A DNA stretch of 33,659 nucleotides, taken from the NCBI GenBank assembly GCA_019358875.1, contig JAHHIF010000076.1, positions 1 through 33,659 on the forward strand. The letters run 5' to 3'. The position numbers and the translations under genes were made by a program. The DNA comes from Symplocastrum torsivum CPER-KK1 (GTDB lineage: Bacteria > Cyanobacteriota > Cyanobacteriia > Cyanobacteriales > Coleofasciculaceae). Of this stretch, positions 14,419-23,391 are shown one piece after another. A model generated the notes under the pieces. It worked only from the letters and a program-made list of their open reading frames with translations. It searched no databases and was not told the DNA's origin. Numbering within the stretch: position 1 is the first letter of the stretch; each line of letters begins with the position of its first letter.

Positions 14419-15405
14419 ATGCGTGCCGATCGCCTTCTCTCCATCCTCTTGCTGTTGCAGGTTCATCGTCGTCTGACTGCACGGGAATTGGCAGAGCGAT
14501 TGGAGGTGTCTGAGCGCACGATTCACCGGGATATGGAAGCACTCAGCAGTGCGGGAGTTCCTGTTGTAGCAGAACGTGGCAAAGGGGGTGGTTGGAGTTT
14601 ATTGGAAGCTTACCAGACGACGCTGACCGGACTGAATCTAGCGGAGATTCAGGCGCTGTTTTTACCCAAACCGAGCCACCTGTTAGCCGATTTGGGGTGG
14701 CACCAAGCATTTGAAGGAGCCTTGATCAAACTCCTGGCAGCACTGCCTGCGATGTATCGCCAGCAGGCAGAAGCAGTTCGCCAACGGATTCATGTCGATC
14801 CAACAGGCTGGCATCTATGGGAGGAAGAGATGTCGGCGTTCCCAACTCTTCAGGAGGCAATTTGGCAAGAACGTCAGCTACACCTAAGCTATGAGCGCAG
14901 CGATCGCATAATCGTTGAACGCTTGGTAGCGCCACTAGGGCTGGTTGCCAAGGGAAGCGTATGGTACTTGGTCGCGGCAGTGGAGGGTGATGTGCGCTCC
15001 TATCGCATTTCACGAGTGCGTAGTGCCACGATTATGGATCAACCCTGTACTCGTCCTATCGATTTCAACTTAGCCAACTATTGGCAACAATCGTCGGCTG
15101 ACTTCAAAGCCAATCTTCCTCGCTATGTTGTGACAGTGCGCGTTGCTCCAGAATTGCTGCCCCGGTTGCGCTATGCTGGACGGTTCGCCCGCATTGAGCA
15201 GGTTAACCCACCAGACATCGATAGATGGGTTACTATCTCCATCCGGTTTGATGTGGAAGAGCAAGCTTGTGAGTATGTGTTGGGGTTTGGAGCGAATATG
15301 GAAGTAGTAGAGCCATTAGAGTTGCGCGATCGCGTCCTACAACGGGCAGTTCAACTCATCGCCTTCTATACTCATTCAAGCTCAAGCGCAGAAACAACTG
15401 ACTAG
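14419..15405 (+). CDS. DeoR/YafY-type transcriptional regulator with WYL domain
   Basis: The 328-residue protein begins with a winged helix-turn-helix of the HTH_11 type (ADRLLSILLLLQVHRRLTA, then ELAERLEVSERTIHRDMEAL at about 23-42). A WYL ligand-sensing domain follows at about 135-215, with GSVWYLVAAVEG holding the name-giving tripeptide and SYRISRVRSA after it. A C-terminal WCX-like extension completes it. WYL proteins bind nucleic acid or nucleotide ligands and act as repressors or activators. The wing GKGGGWSL is typical of the YafY group. Because it follows the SDR gene closely in the same orientation, that gene is the most likely target. This pairing is inferred only from position. Confidence 0.9.
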   Translation: MRADRLLSILLLLQVHRRLTARELAERLEVSERTIHRDMEALSSAGVPVVAERGKGGGWSLLEAYQTTLTGLNLAEIQALFLPKPSHLLADLGWHQAFEGALIKLLAALPAMYRQQAEAVRQRIHVDPTGWHLWEEEMSAFPTLQEAIWQERQLHLSYERSDRIIVERLVAPLGLVAKGSVWYLVAAVEGDVRSYRISRVRSATIMDQPCTRPIDFNLANYWQQSSADFKANLPRYVVTVRVAPELLPRLRYAGRFARIEQVNPPDIDRWVTISIRFDVEEQACEYVLGFGANMEVVEPLELRDRVLQRAVQLIAFYTHSSSSAETTD

Positions 15406-15796
15406 ATGCTACTTACAAGCGTTTTTCAAGTCCTTGTCGGAGCGCACCCCAAGAGTGCCCTAACTGTATTGCTGGCAAAAAACCCCAGAGGAGCGAACCA
15501 CCTGGGGGGAACTGTTAAGCTGATAGTTTGTACAAGCATACAGCTATACGCTCCGGGTAATTAGCTAGCTTTAAGGAAAAGTGGGCTTTCCTCTCATCTT
15601 CTGTGAGCGATATTAGCAGCACCGTAACTAGCCAACGCAATTTGATGAAGTATTTTTATCCCCAAAACCGAACATTCACAAGTAGTTAGTAACCAGCACA
15701 GATTCTTCAAGCCGACTTTATTTCCCCTTTACAAAATTTGAGCCAGTATGGAGATAACAAGGCACTACCAATGAGAAAAAGAACAGGAGTATTAAG
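15406..15796. other. 391-bp intergenic region, two weak hairpins, no gene seen
   Basis: Nothing coding is convincing here. CCCCAG (15483-15488)/CTGGGG (15502-15507) and AGGAAA (15574-15579)/TTTCCT (15587-15592) can form short hairpins. Neither is followed by a T-tract, so termination of the WYL gene is not explained. The final part contains AGGAG 9 bases before the next ATG. Confidence 0.5.
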
Positions 15797-16006
15797 ATGC
15801 CTATTTCTCCCCGCCAAGTCTATTCCCATCTCAGAAAACTTGACCAAGCTGACATCGCAACCAGTGCGCTAACCCGTGAGCTTGCCCAAGATCTACTGGC
15901 AAACCCAGGCATTAGCCTGCGAAGAAGGCAGGTGATCGCTGAGCGCCTACACCGTGCCAATACCTATCTGGGAATGCAAGCAACGGCTGATGGAGACAGC
16001 TACTAA
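15797..16006 (+). CDS. Small helical protein of unknown function
   Basis: This 69-residue, basic, probably all-helical protein has no cysteine and no hydrophobic membrane stretch. It has the pattern RQVYSHLRKLDQADIATSAL, then LAQDLLANPGISLRRRQVIA and ERLHRANTYLGM. It has a good ribosome binding site, AGGAG nine bases before ATG 15797, which supports expression. The shape resembles small regulatory or anti-sigma-like peptides, but no signature confirms that. It stands alone between the 391-bp gap and a MITE-like element. Confidence 0.6.
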   Translation: MPISPRQVYSHLRKLDQADIATSALTRELAQDLLANPGISLRRRQVIAERLHRANTYLGMQATADGDSY

Positions 16007-16071
16007 GAGGTCAGATGTCGGTGAGTTCACCGATGACTTTATCTCCGGGATTGCACGGCTATGTAACCTAT

Positions 16072-16179
16072 AGGACTTACGCAGCTACACCAGATATGGG
16101 GAAATAGGGCGTTACGCTTCGCTAGCACGCCTTACAGATCGCTAGCACGCCTTACAGATGAAAGCTTTGCGTAAGTCCT
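16072..16179. mobile_element. MITE-like element with 12-bp terminal inverted repeats
   Basis: AGGACTTACGCA (16072-16083) and TGCGTAAGTCCT (16168-16179) are perfect inverted termini of a 108-bp element with no coding capacity. Inside, CGCTAGCACGCCTTACAGAT is repeated twice in tandem (16120-16139, 16140-16159). GGACTTACGCA recurs alone at 33494-33504, and such ends are widespread in cyanobacterial genomes as I remember them. The element ends 25 bp before the MFS transporter start codon, so it may supply or interrupt that gene's promoter. Confidence 0.7.
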
Positions 16180-16204
16180 GACCTAGTTAAAAAGGCTACG
16201 ATGA

Positions 16205-17434
16205 ATGACGCGCCTTCTCGAACAGTCGTTCGTCGTTGCCAGCATGAACCGTACCTTTTGGATTATTGCCCTAATTTCGCTGATTAATTCCCTCAGCCTG
16301 ACCATCCTTATTCCCGTTATCTACCTATACGGTAGGCAGTTCGGTCTAAACGATTTCCAGACGAGCTTGTTGTTCTCGGCTTACTCCGTTGCTCAATTTT
16401 TTGCTACTCCGGTGATTGGGAAACTGTCCGATCGCTTTGGGCGCAAACCCTTACTGGTGATTAGCCTCCTGGGAACGGTGGTTGCGAATTTAATTGCCGG
16501 AACTGCCTCGACAGCAGGGGTTCTGTTCTTTGCTCGTTTTCTGGATGGCATCACTGGGGGCAATGCGTCGGTTGCTCAAGCGGTGATTTCAGATGTCACA
16601 ACGCCTGAGAACCGAGCTAGAGGCTTTGGTATTAATGGGGCTGCCTTCGGGTTAGGGTTTGTATTGGGTCCTGTATTAAGTTTGCTAGCCCAGCAGGTTT
16701 CTTTGGGTGCGGCTTTTTTGGTTTCTGGTGCGATCGCACTAATTGCCCTGGTGGTTACAATCTTCTTTCTACCTGAAAGCCTGCAAACAAAAAATGTTGT
16801 AACAGGCAACTTGTTTGACTTAGGACTAAAAAACTTAATCAAAGGTCTTGCCTTTCCGAAGGTAGGAATTCTGTTGATTATCAACTTCTTGATTGGTACA
16901 ACCTTCACCATCTTCACCTACGCCTTTCAACCCTACTTTATTCAGGTATTACATCAAACAAACGAATCGCTAACCCTGATGTTTTTGACCTTTGGCGTAC
17001 TCAGTGTTCTTATGCAGACTTTGGGAGTCTCTATTCTTACTAAAAAATTTAATCTGGTTTATATCCTGTTTCTCGGTTTATTTGTCCGTAGTACTTCATT
17101 TTTATTGATGCCTATCTGGGCTAATGTGTTTTATTTCGTGGGTGTAAGTATTGTGTATTCACTGTTTAATTCACTCGTTCAACCGATGATCAATGCGCTA
17201 ATCTCGCTGAATGCACGTCCTGAAGATCAGGGAACAGCTTTGGGGTTGAATGCATCTTATCTCAGCATTTCTAATGCCTTTGGGCCTGTCATTGCTGGGA
17301 TGCTGATTCGCCAATCGAATCCGGCAACTTATAGTTATCCGCTTTATTTAGCAGGAATCCTCACGTTTGGGGTGTTGGTTTTAGCGATCGCAACTCGTAA
17401 GCGCTATCAAGTTCAACCTGCCATACCTGCATGA
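16205..17434 (+). CDS. Major facilitator superfamily transporter
   Basis: This 409-residue membrane protein has about twelve hydrophobic helices and the MFS motif A between helices 2 and 3, GKLSDRFGRKPLLV. FGINGAAFGLGFVLGPVLS after helix 4 matches the motif C region typical of drug/proton antiporters of the TetA/DHA1 type. The likely role is proton-driven export of a small molecule across the inner membrane, substrate unknown. ATG 16205 is preceded by AAAAGG at about 10 bases. Met14 (ATG 16244) is a possible alternative that would start nearer to the first helix. The gene converges with the M90 peptidase gene across a 14-bp gap. Confidence 0.92.
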   Translation: MTRLLEQSFVVASMNRTFWIIALISLINSLSLTILIPVIYLYGRQFGLNDFQTSLLFSAYSVAQFFATPVIGKLSDRFGRKPLLVISLLGTVVANLIAGTASTAGVLFFARFLDGITGGNASVAQAVISDVTTPENRARGFGINGAAFGLGFVLGPVLSLLAQQVSLGAAFLVSGAIALIALVVTIFFLPESLQTKNVVTGNLFDLGLKNLIKGLAFPKVGILLIINFLIGTTFTIFTYAFQPYFIQVLHQTNESLTLMFLTFGVLSVLMQTLGVSILTKKFNLVYILFLGLFVRSTSFLLMPIWANVFYFVGVSIVYSLFNSLVQPMINALISLNARPEDQGTALGLNASYLSISNAFGPVIAGMLIRQSNPATYSYPLYLAGILTFGVLVLAIATRKRYQVQPAIPA

Positions 17435-17448
17435 GAGGTTGTCTTGCC

Positions 17449-18273
17449 TCAAACCCATTGGACAGGATCGAGTTGATAGTAACGTTGCAATTGCTCGTAA
17501 AGGGCAGGATGCTGCTTTAGCAATTGCTGCGGTTTTTCAAAGAATGTCTCAGTCGCTACAGCAAAAAATTCTGCGGGATTCGTTGCGCCATAACTGTACA
17601 TGACAGTCTTTGTACCTCGTTGAACATCATGGCAAAGGCGTTGATATTCTTGTGTCATCACATCAGCCCAAATAGGATAGTCTGAGGTTCGCGGTAAAAC
17701 CGGAACGCCTTCAGCTTTACCATCCTCTTGATCCAACTGATGGGCAAACTCATGAAGTACAACATTATGTCCATCCCTCCAGTTGCAAGTATCTTGTTTC
17801 ACCTGTTCCCAAGACAACACCAACTGGTCATTTATCCACGATTCTCCCAATCTTGCTACACGTCTTTCCTCAACAATATAACTTCCCGTAGAAGTTGTTT
17901 CATTAACCAGATATGCGCTTGGATAAATTAGAATTGAACGAAGTTTAGGGAAGTATTTCCCTCGCTCGTTCAGCAGAAGCAAGCAGGCAACAGCCGCAAT
18001 AATCAGCTTCATTTCTTCTGTTACCTGTAATCCTCCGCAACCAATAAACTGTTTTTCCGCTAAAAACACTTGAATATGTCCCTGAAGTCTTCTTCGTTCA
18101 GCAGGAGAAAGACAGGAGTAAATCGGAAGATTATTTTCAACAATAGCACTCCAAAGGGGTGGGAAAGGACGATTTTTGAGACGGTTTCGTCGCCGTTTGG
18201 TAAGGAGAGGATTGAGCAAAATCCCAGTAACAATCAGCGCAATGATGAGAAAGACAATAATTGTTTCAACCAT
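17449..18273 (-). CDS. MtfA-like zinc metallopeptidase (peptidase family M90)
   Basis: The 274-residue protein has an N-terminal membrane helix (residues 4-22) followed by basic residues that keep the bulk in the cytoplasm. The M90/MtfA domain has HEFAH (174-178) as the zinc-binding HExxH and NPAEFFAVATETFFEKP (232-248), whose glutamates supply the third ligand and conserve the family signature. E. coli MtfA is a cytoplasmic aminopeptidase that is bound by the glucose repressor Mlc. The membrane anchor seen here is not in E. coli MtfA but is common in longer relatives. The in vivo substrate is unknown. Nothing suggests damage. The gene begins 130 bp from the next minus-strand gene, with an inverted repeat between them. 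Confidence 0.9.
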   Translation of the reverse strand: MVETIIVFLIIALIVTGILLNPLLTKRRRNRLKNRPFPPLWSAIVENNLPIYSCLSPAERRRLQGHIQVFLAEKQFIGCGGLQVTEEMKLIIAAVACLLLLNERGKYFPKLRSILIYPSAYLVNETTSTGSYIVEERRVARLGESWINDQLVLSWEQVKQDTCNWRDGHNVVLHEFAHQLDQEDGKAEGVPVLPRTSDYPIWADVMTQEYQRLCHDVQRGTKTVMYSYGATNPAEFFAVATETFFEKPQQLLKQHPALYEQLQRYYQLDPVQWV

Positions 18274-18281
18274 TGACTAGA

Positions 18282-18374
18282 CCTCTTGCACAAGTGCGGA
18301 ATACTGGGAGATTGGCAACTTACGGGCTTTAAAACACCCCTTCTATAATGTTAAAGAAATATTTCTGCAAGAGG
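18282..18374. repeat. 93-bp MITE-like stretch bounded by CCTCTTGCA inverted repeats
   Basis: CCTCTTGCA (18282-18290) and TGCAAGAGG (18366-18374) are perfect 9-bp inverted repeats that bound most of the spacer between the hydrolase and peptidase genes. There is no open frame inside. The size and layout are those of a small non-autonomous element. The arms are too far apart for a normal terminator. Confidence 0.5.
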
Positions 18375-18403
18375 CTTCTTCGTGGTATTAAAGACACGAC
18401 AAC

Positions 18404-19855
18404 CTAAGCCCCTAGGGGGAAAGCTGCCGCAATCATCCAGCCGAACAAGAGCGCACACCCCAAGGCGTAGCTCCACACTTGGTTAAGGAAAGTAGCTGCA
18501 AAGGAGAAAATCCCCATTAGCAGAGGAAACAGTGGCAGCAAGAGGAAGATAAAGCCCAGTTGGGGCAGCAGGTAAAGCACCAAACTAAAGCCTCCTACCA
18601 ACGCCAAACTTTGCCCAAGCCACCACAGCACTCGTTTACCAACACCGACACCCTGTTGTGCCATTCCAGAGGCGAGAAACCAGGGGAAACAGGCAAGTGA
18701 TAGCAACGGCCAAAGCCTCAACCGCAGGGGAATTAACAACCACTGAAGCCAAAGCACCTGTGCCATCGCTCCAAAGGCAGTCCAGAGCAAGACAAAGAGT
18801 GCTAAGCCTAAACCGATAGCTCGTAGTGTGGGAGGAGGGAGGTACCAGAGAACACCCAACCAACTCAATCCTGCGAGAAAGAACCAGATGCCCACGGCAC
18901 CACCGACTTGTACACCACCTAGATTCTCAATCGCCACAATCCGACTAACCAAGGTAAGGACACCACTTGCCAGCAACGGGGCGAGAATTAAACCTAACCA
19001 ACGTCTGAATGGCTGTACCTTTACCAGACTTTCTGACACTTTTTCAATGAAGATAGGGGCAACGGCACCCAGCACAAGCAGCCAAGCTAGCAGGTGTAAG
19101 GCATACCAAACCATCCGACGGTCAGTATAGTAGCTAGTGCGCGATACCCCGAACGTCGCATCAAGCCATCTCAGTGCCGCTTGGTGACTGGCATCACGGA
19201 AGAGAATGGTGATGTGTTCAGCCTTGGGAATAATTATGAGTGATCGCCCTCGTCCTTGGGTCAAGTTCTCATTCTCTCCACCTGCTGCTAGCAATAGCCT
19301 CTGGGCATTCTCAACAAAGCCTCCCTCCCAACTCCCTGCTTGTAGTAAGAGGTTGCGGGGAGCGACAGGCGTAACGGATGCCCCCGTTGGCGAGATGGCT
19401 ACCGTAGCGGCAAAGCGCTCTACATTACTTATGCCTGCTGACATCACTGCACCACTACCCATTGAATGACCCAAAAGCGCTAGACGTGCAGTATCAACCT
19501 CAGATTGCTCAATGAGGGCGGCATATGCGACATTTAGGTCTTGCTCAAGTGAAAGCCGCCCTAAGGGGGTAGCATTCGCTCCATGTCCTGCGAAATCCCA
19601 AAGCATCACGGCATAACCCGCGTGTGCTAGTACCTGCGCGTAACCGAGCATCAACTGTTTAGAACCAGCAAACCCATGTGCCACGAGGACACCCGGTACT
19701 TTTTGTGTGGTTTGTGGTGCAACGTACAACAGTGGGACTTCATCTCGTTTTAGCGATCGCACAATCAACCCTGTCTCTGCTGCTGCTACACGCCACCAGG
19801 AAAGCGCAATTAGTAAGAGCGCCATGAATAGTAAAAAATAGCGCTTCCAAGTCAT
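18404..19855 (-). CDS. Alpha/beta hydrolase fused to a multi-pass membrane domain
   Basis: The 483-residue protein starts with a signal anchor (7-25). Residues 35-235 form an alpha/beta hydrolase domain. HGFAGS (60-65) is the oxyanion-hole region, GHSMGSG (129-135) is the nucleophile elbow with Ser131, and KAEH carries the probable catalytic His214. Residues 250-483 hold about seven hydrophobic helices with no recognisable signature. The family resembles dienelactone-hydrolase/acyl-transferase-like esterases. The active domain should lie outside the cytoplasmic membrane if the N-terminal helix is an uncleaved anchor. The link to a polytopic domain suggests a lipid or lipid-linked substrate, which is inference. 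The gene lies 98 bp downstream of the large sensor gene on the same strand. Confidence 0.85.
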   Translation of the reverse strand: MTWKRYFLLFMALLLIALSWWRVAAAETGLIVRSLKRDEVPLLYVAPQTTQKVPGVLVAHGFAGSKQLMLGYAQVLAHAGYAVMLWDFAGHGANATPLGRLSLEQDLNVAYAALIEQSEVDTARLALLGHSMGSGAVMSAGISNVERFAATVAISPTGASVTPVAPRNLLLQAGSWEGGFVENAQRLLLAAGGENENLTQGRGRSLIIIPKAEHITILFRDASHQAALRWLDATFGVSRTSYYTDRRMVWYALHLLAWLLVLGAVAPIFIEKVSESLVKVQPFRRWLGLILAPLLASGVLTLVSRIVAIENLGGVQVGGAVGIWFFLAGLSWLGVLWYLPPPTLRAIGLGLALFVLLWTAFGAMAQVLWLQWLLIPLRLRLWPLLSLACFPWFLASGMAQQGVGVGKRVLWWLGQSLALVGGFSLVLYLLPQLGFIFLLLPLFPLLMGIFSFAATFLNQVWSYALGCALLFGWMIAAAFPLGA

Positions 19856-19953
19856 AGCTAGTCCTCATTTTGGAGTTATCGCTCTTTCATCACAGTACTA
19901 AGTCTGTGAACGCCAACTCCTTAATTACTAAATCCATCCTCTAAATACTGCAA

Positions 19954-22900
19954 CTATCGATTCTCCTGATGGGTTTCAGCTTCCTCCCAACTACCATCTT
20001 TTCTAGCGCTTTGAGCATTTTGCGATCGCTCTACATAAAGCCTTGCTGGTTTATCTTGCTCATTCTGCTCCAAGATAGACTCAAACACAGCCTGGGCTTG
20101 CTCAAATTTTTCTAGTTCATAAAGTTCGACACCTCGTTCAAACTCTCTACGGGTTTGCGTTTTGAGTGTCTTTACCGTATCCGACTCTCCCTCGTAGACT
20201 TCAAAGACGGCAACAGGTGCCTTCTTACCTTTCACGAGTACTTGTCCAAGATAGCGATGGCTGTACTGTTCTGGGTTATTCAGTTGAGACAACGTTTGTT
20301 CGCTAATCAGGATGCCTACACCATAAATCTTCGTCAAACCTTCCAAACGCGAGGCTAGATTCACAGCATCCGCAATCACCGTGCTTTCCATTCGCTGTTC
20401 TTCGCCAATCGTACCTAGCATCAAACTGCCTGTATGTAAGCCAACACCGATCGCAAGTGATGGATAGTCTTCGGCTTGTCGTTCTAAATTAAACAGTAAG
20501 ACTTGCTGTTGCATTGCGATCGCAGCTTGTAGGGCATCATCCGGTGTTTGGGGAAATAACGCCATCACTGCATCCCCGATGTACTTATCAATAAAACCCT
20601 TGTGGTTGCGGATAACAGGCCCCACTCTCTTCAAGTAGTCATTGAGGAAATCGAAATTTTCCTTGGGAGACATATTTTCCGAAAGCGTCGTAAACGAGCG
20701 AATATCGGAAAATAAAATCGTCATTTCTTGCTGTACTTGGTCGCCTAATTGGACATCAACAATACTTTCTCGTTTTAGAAACTCCAGAAACTCGCGTGGC
20801 ACAAAGCGGCTATAGGCAATGTTAATTTTAGAGAGCTGAATGTGAGTTTTAATTCGCGCTAGCAGTTCATTTTTGGATATTGGTTTTGTCAGATAGTCAT
20901 TCGCCCCAGAACTAAATCCTTCTACTAAGTCTGACACTTGATTTTGTGCCGTTAATAACACAACGGGTAGTTCTGTTGCTGGAAAGTGTTCGCGGATTTT
21001 CTTGCAAACTTCGTAACCCGTCATTCTCGGCATCATCACATCTAGTAAAACAATGTCAGGCTTGAAACCTTTTTCAATTAACGCTAGTGCTTCCTTACCA
21101 TCAGAGGCTTGAGTAAGCTGATAATTTTGTAGGGAAAGATGATTTGTTAGCACCTGAAGGTTAATCGGTTCATCATCCACCATTAAAATGTGGAATCCTC
21201 CTGCTTTTGGGGTTAAAGCTTCAGAATCGACCGAAGGTTCATCATTAATCATTAAAGAGATATCTGCCTCAACCAATTTTTCTCTATCTCTGTTCATCTC
21301 TAAAAGCTTTGAGACAGTTGAAGGAGTCTCGACAGACGTTGATTGGGATAGTGGCAGAGTAAAGGTAAATTGTGAACCCTTCCCTGGTTGAGATACCACC
21401 CAAATTTCTCCTCCATGTAGCTGCACTAGCTGCTTAGTAACTGCTAAGCCTAAACCCGTGCCACCATATTCCCTACCAATTGAACCGTCTGCTTGTTCAA
21501 AAGCTTCAAAAATTCTGTCTAATTTATCTGCTTGAATACCAATACCAGCATCTGAAATAGTAATTTTCAAGTAATTCTTTACTACAGCCGCTGATACTTC
21601 AACAACACCTATCTCGCTGAATTTAATCGCGTTACAGATAAGATTGTGCAGGATTTGTTGGACTCGATTTTCATCAGCATCAATTAGGGGAATATCTGAG
21701 CTAATTGAATTAACCAATTTCAAAGATTTCTGACCAATCAGAGGTTGAGAAAGCATCAAAACTACATCAGTAATCTCTCGAATTCCGATAGGTTTAATTT
21801 GAAGAGAAATATTTTTGTGTTTAAGCTTCGAGAAATCTAGTAAATCGTTAACTAGTTGCGTCAATCTTCTACCACTAGAGACAATTAAGGAGAGATTGAA
21901 AACTGTTTCTTTCGGAAGAGTGCCTGTAGCTCCATCTATCAGTGATTCAGCAATGCCAATGATGCCATTGAGGGGAGTACGGAGTTCATGAGAGGTATTG
22001 GCTAAAAACTCATCTTTAAGCTTGTTACCTTGTTGCAAGGCCGCATTTTTTGCTTCCAGTTCTGTCGCATAAGATTGCAAACGATTACTTGCTTCAATGA
22101 ATCGATGTTGCACAATCCATCCTAGCAAGATAATAAAAACCAACATTCCTAAATAAAAGAAGTTATGCTCTAAAAAATTTAAGTCTGAGAAGTATTTCTT
22201 AAATGTAAATGAGAATATATCAATTGAAAAACAGCAGGTTAAAATTATAAACCCTATCGAGAAAATCCTTGATTCAATCTCACCCTTATAAATAAAGAAA
22301 AAACTATGGCTTAAAATAACAACAATAGTCGCCAATAACATTAAAAAATGCCCTGAAAATAATAAACGAAACAAATCCCAGATTAGCTTGTTGCCATTTC
22401 CTGTAATACATAATGCAGACAACACAAAAAATACAGGCGTAAAGACTAGATAAACCTGGGACATTCGTCGGATTATAGCTTTGTAGCCACTCCCAAAAAC
22501 TTGCTCAAAAAAGGCACAGACAAATCCAGGTATTAATAATAAAGATAAAAGACCTGTTTTGTCTCCTACCCTTAAAAAACTCCATTGAACTTGGTCAATA
22601 ACAAAATCAACATTGCCACTATTAGCAAAAGTGGATAATCCAGTAGAAACTGCTAAAAGTCCAAAAAACAAATAAGTAGGTTTATTTAAGCTTCTAGCAC
22701 CCAATAAAATTGTCACAATTCCAATTAAAGTATAAAAGCCTCCTAAAGTTAAGTTAACAATGGTATTGATATTCTTTTGGAGAAAATCTTGAACTAAATC
22801 CTTGTGAGAACCTAGTAATATTTTTTTTGCTTGTTTGATAACAGAATCCGGCTTATCTGCATAAATTTTAAAGAATAAGGTTTTATTTGAAGCATCAGAC

Positions 22901-23391
22901 ATTAAAGGGATAAAATCAAGCGCATTGTTTTCTGGCTTGAAGTAATCTGATGAGTCTAAGGAAGCAACTTTAGTAATTAACTGACTTTCTAGATAAATCT
23001 CTAATAGATAACTAGATTTTTGGTAAATATTAGGGTATTTTTGATATAGCGTTGGAGCTTGCCACTGACCTTCTGGTAAGCGAACGCGCAACCAAGCAAT
23101 ATTAATCTCTTGACTGGGTTTTTTAAGGTTTTCACCGAACTTCAATGGCTTCCATTCGGAACTAGAGCTGTTCTCTTTCGTCCAAAGAGGAATACCGCCT
23201 TCATCAACAGGGGAGTCTCCCCAGCGATATTCCCATCCTTGTGTAATTTCCACTGGTGGTGAGCTGGTGATAGCTTGAGATTGAGCAGGACTGGGTGTTG
23301 TACCCAAAAGGAGGCTACTCAACAAAGCTAGTAAGAAGGCACCTAGACACACTAAAATCCGGGCGCGGGTTCGACTAAATACCAGCCTCAT
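19954..23391 (-). CDS. 7TMR-DISM hybrid histidine kinase with receiver and adenylate cyclase
   Basis: This 1145-residue receptor has five readable parts. A signal peptide (1-37) is followed by an extracytoplasmic 7TMR-DISM-type beta domain (about 45-195) and a seven-helix membrane domain (about 205-435). Next come a HisKA domain with SHELRTP, phospho-acceptor His468, and a HATPase domain with the GGTGLGLA box. A receiver follows with VDDEP and phospho-acceptor Asp784. The last domain is a class III cyclase with metal ligands Asp896 and Asp940. Its Lys936 and Asp1008 are the pair that selects ATP, so cAMP is the expected product. The C-terminus has a TPR-like tail. AGGAG lies nine bases before ATG 23391. 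Two-component phosphorelay and cAMP signalling are thus joined in one chain, and all catalytic residues that can be judged are present. Confidence 0.95.
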   Translation of the reverse strand: MRLVFSRTRARILVCLGAFLLALLSSLLLGTTPSPAQSQAITSSPPVEITQGWEYRWGDSPVDEGGIPLWTKENSSSSEWKPLKFGENLKKPSQEINIAWLRVRLPEGQWQAPTLYQKYPNIYQKSSYLLEIYLESQLITKVASLDSSDYFKPENNALDFIPLMSDASNKTLFFKIYADKPDSVIKQAKKILLGSHKDLVQDFLQKNINTIVNLTLGGFYTLIGIVTILLGARSLNKPTYLFFGLLAVSTGLSTFANSGNVDFVIDQVQWSFLRVGDKTGLLSLLLIPGFVCAFFEQVFGSGYKAIIRRMSQVYLVFTPVFFVLSALCITGNGNKLIWDLFRLLFSGHFLMLLATIVVILSHSFFFIYKGEIESRIFSIGFIILTCCFSIDIFSFTFKKYFSDLNFLEHNFFYLGMLVFIILLGWIVQHRFIEASNRLQSYATELEAKNAALQQGNKLKDEFLANTSHELRTPLNGIIGIAESLIDGATGTLPKETVFNLSLIVSSGRRLTQLVNDLLDFSKLKHKNISLQIKPIGIREITDVVLMLSQPLIGQKSLKLVNSISSDIPLIDADENRVQQILHNLICNAIKFSEIGVVEVSAAVVKNYLKITISDAGIGIQADKLDRIFEAFEQADGSIGREYGGTGLGLAVTKQLVQLHGGEIWVVSQPGKGSQFTFTLPLSQSTSVETPSTVSKLLEMNRDREKLVEADISLMINDEPSVDSEALTPKAGGFHILMVDDEPINLQVLTNHLSLQNYQLTQASDGKEALALIEKGFKPDIVLLDVMMPRMTGYEVCKKIREHFPATELPVVLLTAQNQVSDLVEGFSSGANDYLTKPISKNELLARIKTHIQLSKINIAYSRFVPREFLEFLKRESIVDVQLGDQVQQEMTILFSDIRSFTTLSENMSPKENFDFLNDYLKRVGPVIRNHKGFIDKYIGDAVMALFPQTPDDALQAAIAMQQQVLLFNLERQAEDYPSLAIGVGLHTGSLMLGTIGEEQRMESTVIADAVNLASRLEGLTKIYGVGILISEQTLSQLNNPEQYSHRYLGQVLVKGKKAPVAVFEVYEGESDTVKTLKTQTRREFERGVELYELEKFEQAQAVFESILEQNEQDKPARLYVERSQNAQSARKDGSWEEAETHQENR

